Assembly (NCBI GenBank): GCA_007694945.1
Contig: REER01000143.1
Span: forward strand, 1-64,000
Direction: 5' to 3'
Length of the DNA stretch: 64,000 bases
Source of the DNA: Paracoccaceae bacterium
GTDB lineage: Bacteria; Pseudomonadota; Alphaproteobacteria; Rhodobacterales; Rhodobacteraceae
Shown here: positions 1-8,072 of the stretch, in pieces
How the letters are laid out: the number at the start of each line of letters is the position of its first letter
Position numbering within the stretch: the stretch's first letter is position 1
Notes under the pieces: model-generated
What the model was told of the DNA's origin: nothing
Database searches by the model: none
The model's input: the letters and a program-made list of their open reading frames with translations, nothing else
Position numbers and translations under genes: made by a program

Positions 1-84
1 TTCTCCCGCGACGGGCGGCCGAAAGCCTCTCTCTCGACCTCCAAACCCGTCACGGACCGGGCCGGTAGCCCTCTCACTCTCTGA

Positions 85-1173
85 TCACTCGGCTGCGAGG
101 TTGCCGGGTGGGGACGGCGCGCGCGCCGCGGCCAACCCGTGCAGGGCCTCCGGGCGGATATGGGTGTAGCGGCGCAGCATCTTCCAATCCTTGTGGCCTG
201 TGACCAGTGAGACCTGTTCGATAGCGAATCCGGCCTCAAACAGGCGGCTTGTGCCTTCGTGGCGCAGATCGTGAAAATGCAGGTCCTTCACACCGACATC
301 CTTGCAGGCCCGCCGGAATGCGGTTCCGACTGATCTCGAATTATAGGGAAAGATCCGTCCCTTTACGTGCCCCAGATCCTTGACCTGAGCCGTGACAAGC
401 GCCCACGCGTCGAACCCGGTGGCGGCGAAGAGCGGGATCCTCTGGTCGTTTCCTGTCTTGTTGCGCGGGTCTTTCCGGTCCCGGATCAGGAGCATGCGGC
501 GATCAATATCGAGATCGGTCCATTCGACGCGGCAGATCTCGTCGAGCCGCATCGCGGTAGCCACCGCGAACTTGACGATCCGCGTCATCGGCAGGGTCAG
601 GCGTTCGTTGTCATCGAAGCAGCGGAAGAGGCGGTTCAACTCGTCCGTGCCGGGGCGGCGATCCCGCTCTGTGCCCTTGCCGATCAAGCCGAGCCGCTTG
701 AGCGCGACACGCGCCAGATCGACAGGCTCGGGTGAGATGTCGAGCCCGTGCACGGCTGCCGCATGGGTGATGATCATCTTGATCACGCCGATATCGATCC
801 CGAGGGTCACCGGACCTGCGCCTTGCTCTGCGCGCATCTTGCCGTAGTCGATCAGCTTTTGCCGATCCAGGTGCCCAATCCGTTCCTTGCCCAGATCGCG
901 CTTGAGCGTCGTGAGCGTGGCGGCCTTGCTGCGACGCGGCGGTTTGCCTACCTCGCACATATCGATTATGTGGATATCGATGAGGTCGCCGAAGGTGGCG
1001 AGGCGAGAGACGGACGACTTGTTCGGCGCCAGTCCCTGATCCACCCGGGTCTCCGCCTGGCGGGCCCAGCGATGGGCGTCGTCGCGACGGAGAAAGGTCT
1101 CGCTCGCGTAGCGGCCCTTTCGTCTGATCTGGACCCGGTAGGCACCGGAGGGGAGCTTGGTGATAGAGGCCAT
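85..1173 (-). CDS. Tyrosine-type site-specific recombinase (integrase), dusA-associated
   Basis: A 362-residue phage/island integrase. It catalyses recombination between attachment sites to insert or excise an element. The N-terminal ~50 residues look like an arm-type DNA-binding domain (MASITKLPSGAYRVQIRRKG), a central SAM-like core-binding region follows, and the C-terminal catalytic domain carries the expected boxes: TAMRLDE (first Arg), HDLRHEG (His-x-x-Arg) and VTGHKDW followed by RRYTHI (Gly-His and the nucleophilic Tyr). The ORF track opens 36 codons further upstream, but that extension has no family-like sequence, so I start at the ATG at 1173. It is divergent from dusA, only 113 bp away, the arrangement known for dusA-targeting integrases. 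The rest of the element should lie left of the window. Confidence 0.9.
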   Translation of the reverse strand: MASITKLPSGAYRVQIRRKGRYASETFLRRDDAHRWARQAETRVDQGLAPNKSSVSRLATFGDLIDIHIIDMCEVGKPPRRSKAATLTTLKRDLGKERIGHLDRQKLIDYGKMRAEQGAGPVTLGIDIGVIKMIITHAAAVHGLDISPEPVDLARVALKRLGLIGKGTERDRRPGTDELNRLFRCFDDNERLTLPMTRIVKFAVATAMRLDEICRVEWTDLDIDRRMLLIRDRKDPRNKTGNDQRIPLFAATGFDAWALVTAQVKDLGHVKGRIFPYNSRSVGTAFRRACKDVGVKDLHFHDLRHEGTSRLFEAGFAIEQVSLVTGHKDWKMLRRYTHIRPEALHGLAAARAPSPPGNLAAE

Positions 1174-1330
1174 TTTCGTGTGCGCTGTGTGTGCAATGAG
1201 TCGTCGTAGAGGGGCAAATTCGGGGATATTGGGGCGTATTCCAGCGTAGCAGCATCCGCCGCCAACAGTTTGAAGATACACAAAAAATGCAAATAAATCA
1301 ACATGCTAGATTATCCTGCGCGCCGATGAT
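1174..1330. other. Candidate attachment-site junction at the 5' end of dusA
   Basis: The segment between the integrase and the conserved dusA body is conspicuously AT-rich (about 1270-1315, e.g. caaaaaatgcaaataaatca), whereas dusA becomes GC-rich exactly where the conserved APMMDWTDRHCR coding block begins (about 1320). Known dusA integrases recombine in this 5' block. I infer that the first ~10 codons of this dusA copy were supplied by the element and that the core site overlaps about 1320-1350. The partner site is not in the window, so the exact core cannot be defined. Confidence 0.5.
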
Positions 1331-2285
1331 GGACTGGACCGACCGGCACTGTCGGTATTTCCACCGCCAGCTTACGCGCCACACGACACTCTATACCGAA
1401 ATGGTTACGGCCCCTGCGCTGGTGCGCGGGGGCGCGCTGCATCTGCTGGAGCATCATCCGGATGAACACCCGCTCGTGCTGCAACTCGGCGGCTCGGAGC
1501 CCGAGGAACTTGCGCAGGCGGCGCGGATCGGCTGGGAGGCAGGGTATCGCGAGATCAACCTCAATTGCGGCTGTCCCTCGGATCGGGTGCAGTCAGGCTG
1601 TTTCGGCGCAGTGCTGATGGAGCAGCCTGACCATGTCGCTGATATCTGCCGTGCCATGATCGCCGCCAGCCCAGCCGAGATCACGGTCAAATGCCGCATC
1701 GGGGTGGATGATCAGGACCCCGAAGAGGTGCTGCCCGGGTTCCTAGCGATGCTGTCCGATGCCGGCATTGGCCATGTCATCATTCATGCGCGCAAAGCCT
1801 GGCTTGCGGGACTTTCGCCCAAGGAGAACCGCGAGATTCCGCCGCTCGACCATGATCTGGTCCTGCGCATGAAGCGTGACTTTCCGGCGCTCCGGATCAC
1901 GCTCAATGGCGGCATCACTTCGCTCGCTGAGGTGCGGCACTGGCTGAATCTGGGGCTGGATGGCGTGATGCTGGGGCGCGCGGCCTATCAGCGCCCAGGG
2001 GATCTGCTGCTGCATTCCGATGACGAGATTTTTGGTGACGCGCACGCAACTGACCGCCTCGCTGCCATTGAAGCGATGCGCCCCTATATCGCACAAGAAC
2101 TGCAGCGGGGCACGCGGCTGACTGCGATCACGCGGCATATGCTGGGCCTCTTCGCTGGGCGACCCGGTGCGCGTCACTGGCGACGCGTGCTGTCGGAGCA
2201 GGCACACCGCCCCGGCGCGGGGCTCGAGGTTCTCGACATGGCGCTGGAGACCATGGCGGAGGCCAGCGCGGCTGTGGCCTCATGA
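1287..2285 (+). CDS. dusA: tRNA-dihydrouridine(20/20a) synthase DusA
   Basis: FMN- and NADPH-dependent reduction of uridine to dihydrouridine in the tRNA D-loop, a cytoplasmic tRNA modification enzyme. The 332 residues show the family signatures in order: APMMDWTDRHCRYFHR at the N-terminus, TEMVTAPAL, the catalytic-Cys block NLNCGCPSDRVQSG, IHARKAWL, LNGGI and the FMN-phosphate region VMLGRAAYQRP. Length is normal. The first ~10 residues (MQINQHARLS) come from AT-rich DNA that may derive from the adjacent integrated element, so the gene appears to have been restored rather than broken by integration. No strong Shine-Dalgarno is visible before the ATG. Its 3' end overlaps the convergent DUF6477 gene by 6 bp. 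Confidence 0.95.
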   Translation: MQINQHARLSCAPMMDWTDRHCRYFHRQLTRHTTLYTEMVTAPALVRGGALHLLEHHPDEHPLVLQLGGSEPEELAQAARIGWEAGYREINLNCGCPSDRVQSGCFGAVLMEQPDHVADICRAMIAASPAEITVKCRIGVDDQDPEEVLPGFLAMLSDAGIGHVIIHARKAWLAGLSPKENREIPPLDHDLVLRMKRDFPALRITLNGGITSLAEVRHWLNLGLDGVMLGRAAYQRPGDLLLHSDDEIFGDAHATDRLAAIEAMRPYIAQELQRGTRLTAITRHMLGLFAGRPGARHWRRVLSEQAHRPGAGLEVLDMALETMAEASAAVAS

Positions 2286-2627
2286 GGTCGCGGATCGTGC
2301 AGTGAGCATCGGCGCAGGCATCGCCTGCGCTACGTCTTGCCCTTGTGCACAGCATGTCGCCTCATGCAGCAATGCCGTGATCACGGCGACATGATCAGCG
2401 GCGCGCCAGCTTGCATCATGACGCCTGCGTGCCTGCTCATATGAGCGCTCCAGCGTGATGAGTTGCTCCTGTGCCTCCGGGTGGTCCGGAAGGCTGCGCC
2501 CCACTGGCAGACCAAGCAGTCTTGGCAGACGTTTCCGGCGGTCATACTCGGGCAGCGCATATCGCGCGGAAACAACCAGAAGGCGAGGGCGGATCAGGGT
2601 GTCGAGTGAAAAACTCAAGTCGCTCAT
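2280..2627 (-). CDS. DUF6477 family protein
   Basis: A 115-residue soluble protein matching, from memory of family wording, the Rhodobacterales-restricted DUF6477: an N-terminal LIRPRLLVVSARYALPEYDRRKRLPRLL segment followed by a helical, charged region. No catalytic motif, signal peptide or membrane segment is visible and the function is unknown. It is a monocistronic minus-strand gene whose stop overlaps dusA convergently. It shares the AT-rich 198-bp region 2628-2825 with the divergent DUF6456 gene, so the two lineage-specific genes may share control. Confidence 0.75.
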   Translation of the reverse strand: MSDLSFSLDTLIRPRLLVVSARYALPEYDRRKRLPRLLGLPVGRSLPDHPEAQEQLITLERSYEQARRRHDASWRAADHVAVITALLHEATCCAQGQDVAQAMPAPMLTARSATS

Positions 2628-2825
2628 GCCGAATCTCCAAATTGCGAAACCGCCGCATCATCGCATTCGAACCGAACCCGTTGCATGATTTTTGAAAGTA
2701 TGCGTGCGCTCGATTTAACTCGATTTAGGGAATCGTTACCATTCTGAACAGGTGCAAGGCTCAGTTAACACTCTAGTAACCTTTGCAATCATAGGTAGAA
2801 AAACTGGAAGGGGGCAGGGCGCGAC
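2628..2825. promoter_or_regulatory. Divergent promoter region with CtrA-like box (TTAA-N7-GTAA)
   Basis: This 198-bp AT-rich spacer separates two divergent DUF genes. At 2765-2779 it contains TTAA-N7-GTAA, one base off the CtrA full-site consensus TTAA-N7-TTAA known from alphaproteobacteria. A possible sigma70-type pair for the rightward gene is TTGAAA at 2692-2697 and TTAACT 17 bp downstream, which is a weak -10. Assignments are pattern matches only. Confidence 0.35.
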
Positions 2826-3908
2826 ATGTCTGCTCGGGAATGGGTCGCATCCAAGGATCGTTTAGGTCAGGTTGATATTCTGCCAGAATGGATTCCTGCC
2901 GGGGTGCGGCTTTATCTGTCTCATACGGCCGAAGGCCGGTCGCTGCGCGCGCTGGCGCGCGACCTTGGCTGCCATGCCTCGACCGTTTTGCGCCAGGTCC
3001 GCCGTTTCGAGAGTCGGCGCGACGATCCGCTTGTCGATGACGCATTGCGCAGGCTCGATCTGGCCTTGCGTGACGGTGCTGTCTCCCTTCCCGAACCGGA
3101 GGCGTCACAGATGATAGCTACCTCGCGAGACTGCCCGGAGCCTCGGATCGACTCCATTTTTCCCGACGAGGGGTTGCGCTGCCTGTCGCATCTTGCTTGT
3201 GGCGACGCTATTCTCATCGTTGCGCCGGACATGCCCAAGGCCGTGGTCACGCGCGAAGACGCCCAAGGGGTCGCGCAACGCATCGCTGTGATCGACCGTG
3301 AAGTGGCCGAGGCGATGGCCCTGAAGGACTGGATCACCTGCCGCCGTCAGGGGCGCGTGCTTAGCTATGCGATTTCTCCGGTCGGAAGGGCGGCCTTGCG
3401 GGACGCCCGTCTTGACCCCGGCGAGACGGACAGCGGTGACGAAGTCGAGAGCGGCACTGTTCGCCGCATTCGTTATGGCGCGGGTGAGAGCCCGGTCACG
3501 GTTCTCGCGCGTCGTCGAGACAAGAGCGGGGCGCCCTTTCTTGCGCCTGATCAGGTTCAGGCCGCGGAGCGCTTGCGCGAGGATTTCGTTATGGCGCAAC
3601 TCGACACGCTTGATCTTGTCACCGTGCACGAGGTCGTTGCGTCACTTGAACAGCGAAAGGTGCCCGCCAGTGGCGCAACACCCGGAACCAAGGCCGCCCG
3701 CCAGCGAGTGCTCGAGGTGCTGCAAGAATTGGGGCCGGGTCTTGGGGATATGGCGTTGCGCTGCTGCTGCAGGCTCGAAGGCGTCGAATCTGCTGAGTCG
3801 GCGTTGGGTTGGTCAGCGCGGTCCGGCAAGATCGTGCTGCGCATAGCCCTGCAGCGGCTGAGTTGCCATTACCGCCAGATGGGTGATGCGCATCTCATGA
3901 TTGGCTGA
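2826..3908 (+). CDS. DUF6456 domain-containing helix-turn-helix protein
   Basis: A 360-residue protein with an N-terminal helix-turn-helix-like block (RSLRALARDLGCHASTVLRQVRRFE, about residues 37-62) suggesting DNA binding, a middle segment, and a C-terminal region (from about residue 235, GAPFLAPDQVQAAERLREDF) that resembles DUF6456, found mostly in Rhodobacterales. No enzymatic motif is seen. An odd CCC triplet lies in ALRCCCRLEG near the C-terminus. It is probably a regulator or DNA-associated protein, but its targets are unknown. Its 3' end overlaps the convergent ABC-F gene by 14 bp. Confidence 0.75.
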   Translation: MSAREWVASKDRLGQVDILPEWIPAGVRLYLSHTAEGRSLRALARDLGCHASTVLRQVRRFESRRDDPLVDDALRRLDLALRDGAVSLPEPEASQMIATSRDCPEPRIDSIFPDEGLRCLSHLACGDAILIVAPDMPKAVVTREDAQGVAQRIAVIDREVAEAMALKDWITCRRQGRVLSYAISPVGRAALRDARLDPGETDSGDEVESGTVRRIRYGAGESPVTVLARRRDKSGAPFLAPDQVQAAERLREDFVMAQLDTLDLVTVHEVVASLEQRKVPASGATPGTKAARQRVLEVLQELGPGLGDMALRCCCRLEGVESAESALGWSARSGKIVLRIALQRLSCHYRQMGDAHLMIG

Positions 3909-5757
3909 CCGTTTCCGACTGCGCCGCGTCCAGCGCCTCCTGCGCGGCTAGCCAGAGCGCCTCGGCCCGGTCGAGCCCGTCCATCACTTCGGCATATTTC
4001 GCCTGCCAGACTTGCAGATCCCTCGCGCGGTCATCCTCATAGAGCGCTGGGTCCGCGAGTTTCGCCGCCAACTTGTCGCGCATCGCTTCGAGCTTCTCGA
4101 CCCGGGTCTCGGATTTGCGCAGCTCCGAGCGCAGCACCGCGATGTCATCGCGGCTGATGCGCTTCGATGCCGGTTTCAGCTTCTCGCGCGCAGGCTTCGC
4201 CTCGCCTGCCAGCAGCAGGGCGCGATAGCTCTCGAGGTCATCCTCATAGGGGGTCACGCGACCGTTCGAGACCAGCCAGAGCCGGTCGGCGACCAGCGAG
4301 AGCAAGTGCATGTCATGGCTGACCAGCACCACGGCCCCGGAATAGGCGCTCAGGGCCTCGACCAGCGCCTCGCGGCTTTCCATGTCGAGATGGTTGGTCG
4401 GCTCGTCTAGGATCAGCAGATGCGGCGCGTCGAGCGTTGCTAGCAAGAGCGAGAGCCGTGCCTTCTGCCCGCCCGAGAGGCGCGCGACCACGGTCTCGGC
4501 CTGTTCGGCCATCAGCCCGAACCCGGCAAGACGCGCGCGCAATCGGGGCTGGGCCTCCAGCGGGCGAGCGCGCTGCAAGTGCTGGAGAGGGGTTTCATCA
4601 AGCTCCAGTTCATCGACCTGATGTTGTGCGAAATAGCCAACGCGGAGCTTGGCGGCGCGGGTCAGGGTTCCCTTGCCTTCGAGCTTGCCCGCCAGAAGTT
4701 TGGACAGGGTCGATTTGCCCTCGCCGTTGCGGCCCAGAAGCGCGATGCGGTCATCCTGATCGATTCGCAGGTTGAGATTGCGAAGCACGGGCGTGCCACC
4801 GTAGCCAACGGCGATATCCTCCAGCCGCAGGATGGGGGGTGACAGCGCCTCGGGCTCGGGGAAAGTGAAGACATGCCGCGCGGCTTCCGCAGGCGGGGTG
4901 ATCGGTTGCAGCTTTTCCAGCATCTTGAGCCGCGATTGTGCCTGACGCGCCTTGGTCGCCTGCGCGCGGAACCGGTCCACGAATTTCTGCATATGCGCGC
5001 GCTGGGTGGCGACCTTGGCGGCCTCGGCGGCCAGAACAGCGCGCTGGTCGGCACGAATGCGGGCAAAGCTGTCGTAGCCGCCTGCGTAGAGGCTCAGCTT
5101 GCGGTCCTCGAGATGCAGGATATGGTCGACCGCCCGGTTCAACAGCCCACGGTCATGGCTGATGATGATGACCGTGTGCGGGTAGCGGGCGAGGTAGCTT
5201 TCAAGCCACAGCGCGCCCTCAAGGTCGAGATAGTTGGTCGGCTCATCGAGCAGCAAGAGGTCAGGTCGGGCGAAGAGCACGCCTGCGAGCGCGACCCGCA
5301 TCCGCCAGCCGCCCGAGAAATCGGAACAGGGGCGCGCCTGCGCTTCTGTGTCAAAACCAAGCCCCTTGAGGATGGCGCTGGCGCGGCCTTCGGCGGACCA
5401 GGCGTCGATATCGGCCAGCCGCATCTGGATTTCGGCGATGCGTTCGGGGGCCGAGGCCGTTCCGGCCTCGGCCAACAGCCGCGCGCGCTCGGTATCGGCT
5501 TCGAGAACCGTGTCGAGCAGCGAGGTCGAGGAGGAGGGCACTTCCTGCGCGACCCCGCCGATCCGGGCCTGAGAGGGCAGGGTGATCGCGCCGCCTTCGA
5601 GCGCCAACTCGCCCCTGATCAGGCGAAACAGTGTGGTCTTGCCCGAGCCATTGCGCCCGACCAGCCCGACCTTGTGCCCGGTGGGGATGCGCGCCGAGGC
5701 GCCCGCGAAAAGCGGGCTGCCATCGATGGCGAAGGAAATATCGTCGATCATCAGCAT
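3895..5757 (-). CDS. ABC-F family ATPase (YheS/Uup-like)
   Basis: A 620-residue soluble protein with two fused ABC ATPase domains and no membrane segments, the hallmark of ABC-F translation factors that act on ribosomes. Domain 1 has Walker A GLVGRNGSGKTT, signature DFSGGW and Walker B LLLDEPTNYLDL. The interdomain linker (about 230-300) is helical and rich in Arg/Lys/Gln. Domain 2 has Walker A LLGRNGEGKST, signature RLSGGQKARL and Walker B LILDEPTNHLDM. The C-terminus (about 530-620) is a charged coiled-coil-like tail. The family is cytoplasmic and ribosome-associated. Whether this copy is closer to YheS or Uup needs a tree. It is monocistronic, with cobT upstream on the same strand after a 153-bp spacer. 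Confidence 0.9.
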   Translation of the reverse strand: MLMIDDISFAIDGSPLFAGASARIPTGHKVGLVGRNGSGKTTLFRLIRGELALEGGAITLPSQARIGGVAQEVPSSSTSLLDTVLEADTERARLLAEAGTASAPERIAEIQMRLADIDAWSAEGRASAILKGLGFDTEAQARPCSDFSGGWRMRVALAGVLFARPDLLLLDEPTNYLDLEGALWLESYLARYPHTVIIISHDRGLLNRAVDHILHLEDRKLSLYAGGYDSFARIRADQRAVLAAEAAKVATQRAHMQKFVDRFRAQATKARQAQSRLKMLEKLQPITPPAEAARHVFTFPEPEALSPPILRLEDIAVGYGGTPVLRNLNLRIDQDDRIALLGRNGEGKSTLSKLLAGKLEGKGTLTRAAKLRVGYFAQHQVDELELDETPLQHLQRARPLEAQPRLRARLAGFGLMAEQAETVVARLSGGQKARLSLLLATLDAPHLLILDEPTNHLDMESREALVEALSAYSGAVVLVSHDMHLLSLVADRLWLVSNGRVTPYEDDLESYRALLLAGEAKPAREKLKPASKRISRDDIAVLRSELRKSETRVEKLEAMRDKLAAKLADPALYEDDRARDLQVWQAKYAEVMDGLDRAEALWLAAQEALDAAQSETVSQS

Positions 5758-5867
5758 GAGGCCGGAGTGCCTGCTTGCAGCGTCAAGGTCAAGCGCGGCC
5801 GTGGGACAAAGCGCCCATTTGGGGCCCCGCGCACCCAGCCACCCTAATGGCCCCTCATGGGCGCTGC

Positions 5868-5886
5868 CAATGCGCTTTGCGCATTG
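5868..5886. terminator. Hairpin between cobT and the ABC-F gene
   Basis: CAATGCGC-TTT-GCGCATTG is a perfect 8-bp stem with a 3-nt loop lying 24 bp downstream of the cobT stop. It has no clear U-tract on the minus strand, so termination is uncertain. Confidence 0.4.
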
Positions 5887-5910
5887 ACAGGTGTGGGGGG
5901 TCGGTGCTGC

Positions 5911-7779
5911 TCAGATCGCGCGCCGGATCCCGGTGAAGCGGGCCCGCGCGCGCGGGTCCTTGTCGAAGAGTGCTGCCAGTTGCTCGGTCATCGCGCCGGC
6001 AAGTTGCTCGACATCGGTGATCGTGACTGCGCGCTCGTAATAGCGCGTCACATCATGGCCAATCCCGATGGCCAGCAATTCGACCATCTTGCGCCGTTCG
6101 ACCATGGCGATCACGTCGCGCAGATGCTTTTCCAGATAATTCGCGGGGTTCACCGACAGGGTCGAATCATCAACCGGCGCGCCATCGGAAATGACCATCA
6201 GGATGCGTCGCGCCTCGGGCCGGGCGACCATGCGCCGATGCGCCCATTCCAGCGCCTCGCCGTCGATGTTTTCCTTCAGCAGACCTTCTTTCATCATCAG
6301 GCCCAGATTGGGCCGCACCCGCCGCCAGGGCGCATCGGCCTGTTTGTAGATGATATGGCGCAGGTCATTCAGCCGTCCCGGTTGCAGGCTGCGGCCCTGT
6401 TGAAGCCAACGCTCGCGCGACTGCCCACCCTTCCAGGCGCGGGTGGTGAAGCCCAGAATCTCGACCTTGACACTGCAGCGCTCCAATGTGCGTGCCAGCA
6501 CATCGGCGCAGATGGCCGCGATCGAGATTGGCCGCCCGCGCATCGAGCCGGAATTGTCCAGCAGCAGCGTGACGACCGTATCGCGAAACTCGGTGTCCTT
6601 TTCCTGCTTGAAGCTGAGCGGGGTGGTAGGGTTCGCCACCACCCGCGCCAGCCGCCCGGCATCGAGAATACCCTCTTCGAGATCGAACAGCCATGAGCGG
6701 TTCTGCTGCGCCTGCAACCGGCGTTGCAGCTTGTTGGCCAGCCGCGAGACTGCGCCTTTCAGCGGCTCCAATTGCTGGTCGAGATAGGCGCGCAGCCGCT
6801 CAAGCTCGGCGGGTTCGGCCAGATCCTCGGCGCGTATTTCCTCGTCGAAATCGGTTGTGAAGACTTTGTAGTCCGCGCTTGCCTCGGAATGTGGCGGCGG
6901 GGGAGGGGGTTCGAGCGGGGCCTCGGCCTCGGGCATCTCGCTCTCGTCGGACATCTCTTCATCGGCGTCCTGATCGAGCGCGACATCCGCCTGCGCACTG
7001 TCCTGCTCGCTGCCCTCCTCGTCATTCTCCTCTTCGCCCTCGTCCTCCTGCCCCTGGCTGTCGGGGTTCTCGGGCTCGTCGGGCTGCTCGTCGCTCTCGT
7101 CCTCGGTGCCTTCGTCTTCGTCGCCAGTGTCGTCGGGGTCATCGCCAAGCTGGTCGCCATAGCCCAGATCCTCGATGATCTTGCGGGCAAAGCGGGCAAA
7201 GGCGCCCTGATCGGAGAGAACCTTCTCGAGATCTTCCAGCGTGCCGCCTGCGCGCTCTTCGATGAAACCGCGCCACAGTTCGAGCACATGCGCGGCCCCT
7301 TCGGGCAAAGGACGACCGGTCGCGGCCTCGCGGATCATATAGGCCGCAGCGACGGGCAGGGGCGCGTCCTGTCGGTCACGGATCTGAGCGTAGCCCTTGC
7401 GCGTGGCCTCATGGGTGATGCGCGCGTCGATATTCCCCGCTGTGCCCGGCATATGCCGCGCCCCCACGGCTTCGCAACGGGCCTCTTCCATCGCTTGATA
7501 GAGGTCCCGCGCCATCTGGCCCTGCGGCATGTAGCGGGCATGGGTGGGCGTGTCGTGATAGCGGTGGCGCAGTGCCAACGTGTCGGCGGTGCCGCGAGCC
7601 AGCAGAACCTCGTCGCGGGTCATGCGCCGCGTGACCTGCGGCAGGCGCATCGTGTCCCCGCTCATCCCGGCTGGATCGACCGAATAGCTCACGGTCAGGT
7701 CCGGCGCATCGGCCATGGTCCGCGCAGCTTCGGAGAGCGCCTTTTTGAACGGATCGGCCGGGTTGTCACTGCGACTCAT
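5911..7779 (-). CDS. cobT: Cobaltochelatase subunit CobT
   Basis: Subunit of the ATP-dependent CobN-CobS-CobT complex that inserts cobalt into hydrogenobyrinate a,c-diamide in aerobic cobalamin synthesis. Of 622 residues, the first ~200 are the CobT-specific domain. About 210-300 is a very acidic Asp/Glu-rich linker, then comes a short Pro-run. The C-terminal ~220 residues form a von Willebrand A domain with a MIDAS-type [12 protein letters not shown]. The AAA+ partner CobS, often adjacent in relatives, is not within view on either side. The gene lies 293 bp downstream of dxs on the same strand, so it may have its own promoter. NrdJ in this window is a user of the cofactor. Confidence 0.93.
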   Translation of the reverse strand: MSRSDNPADPFKKALSEAARTMADAPDLTVSYSVDPAGMSGDTMRLPQVTRRMTRDEVLLARGTADTLALRHRYHDTPTHARYMPQGQMARDLYQAMEEARCEAVGARHMPGTAGNIDARITHEATRKGYAQIRDRQDAPLPVAAAYMIREAATGRPLPEGAAHVLELWRGFIEERAGGTLEDLEKVLSDQGAFARFARKIIEDLGYGDQLGDDPDDTGDEDEGTEDESDEQPDEPENPDSQGQEDEGEEENDEEGSEQDSAQADVALDQDADEEMSDESEMPEAEAPLEPPPPPPHSEASADYKVFTTDFDEEIRAEDLAEPAELERLRAYLDQQLEPLKGAVSRLANKLQRRLQAQQNRSWLFDLEEGILDAGRLARVVANPTTPLSFKQEKDTEFRDTVVTLLLDNSGSMRGRPISIAAICADVLARTLERCSVKVEILGFTTRAWKGGQSRERWLQQGRSLQPGRLNDLRHIIYKQADAPWRRVRPNLGLMMKEGLLKENIDGEALEWAHRRMVARPEARRILMVISDGAPVDDSTLSVNPANYLEKHLRDVIAMVERRKMVELLAIGIGHDVTRYYERAVTITDVEQLAGAMTEQLAALFDKDPRARARFTGIRRAI

Positions 7780-8072
7780 GGCTTGGGTCTGTCCTTCTGT
7801 TCGTCCTTTCGACAGTTAAGCCAGTGTGGCTCGAAAGAAAAGCGGCTGCGCCAAGAGGTGATGGCGAAGCCATGCAGTTTGAAGAGCCTGTGGCGCGCTT
7901 ACCCCATCGCAGTGGTTGGGCCAGAGCCGATGAAGAAGCCGCTCAGACAATACTGGAAAAAGGGTTGAACATTCGCCGGTCATCACGCCCCGCCGTACGC
8001 CCTTCTGCATGGTGTGCGGTTGACCAACAATCCGACCACACCCGACGCGCTACCGTTCAAGGCTGCGTCAGG
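7780..8072. other. 293-bp spacer between dxs and cobT, no gene recognised
   Basis: A minus-strand 64-codon ORF (7816-8010) falls here but resembles no family and lacks a convincing ribosome site. No tRNA or riboswitch is recognisable. The promoter for cobT is presumably in this region. Confidence 0.4.

Noticed and set aside
6724-7968. 414-codon plus-strand ORF opposite cobT
   Set aside because: Antisense shadow created by the acidic repeat region of cobT; no family-like sequence.
7816-8010. 64-codon minus-strand ORF upstream of cobT
   Set aside because: Sequence resembles no family and has no good ribosome site; probably spacer.
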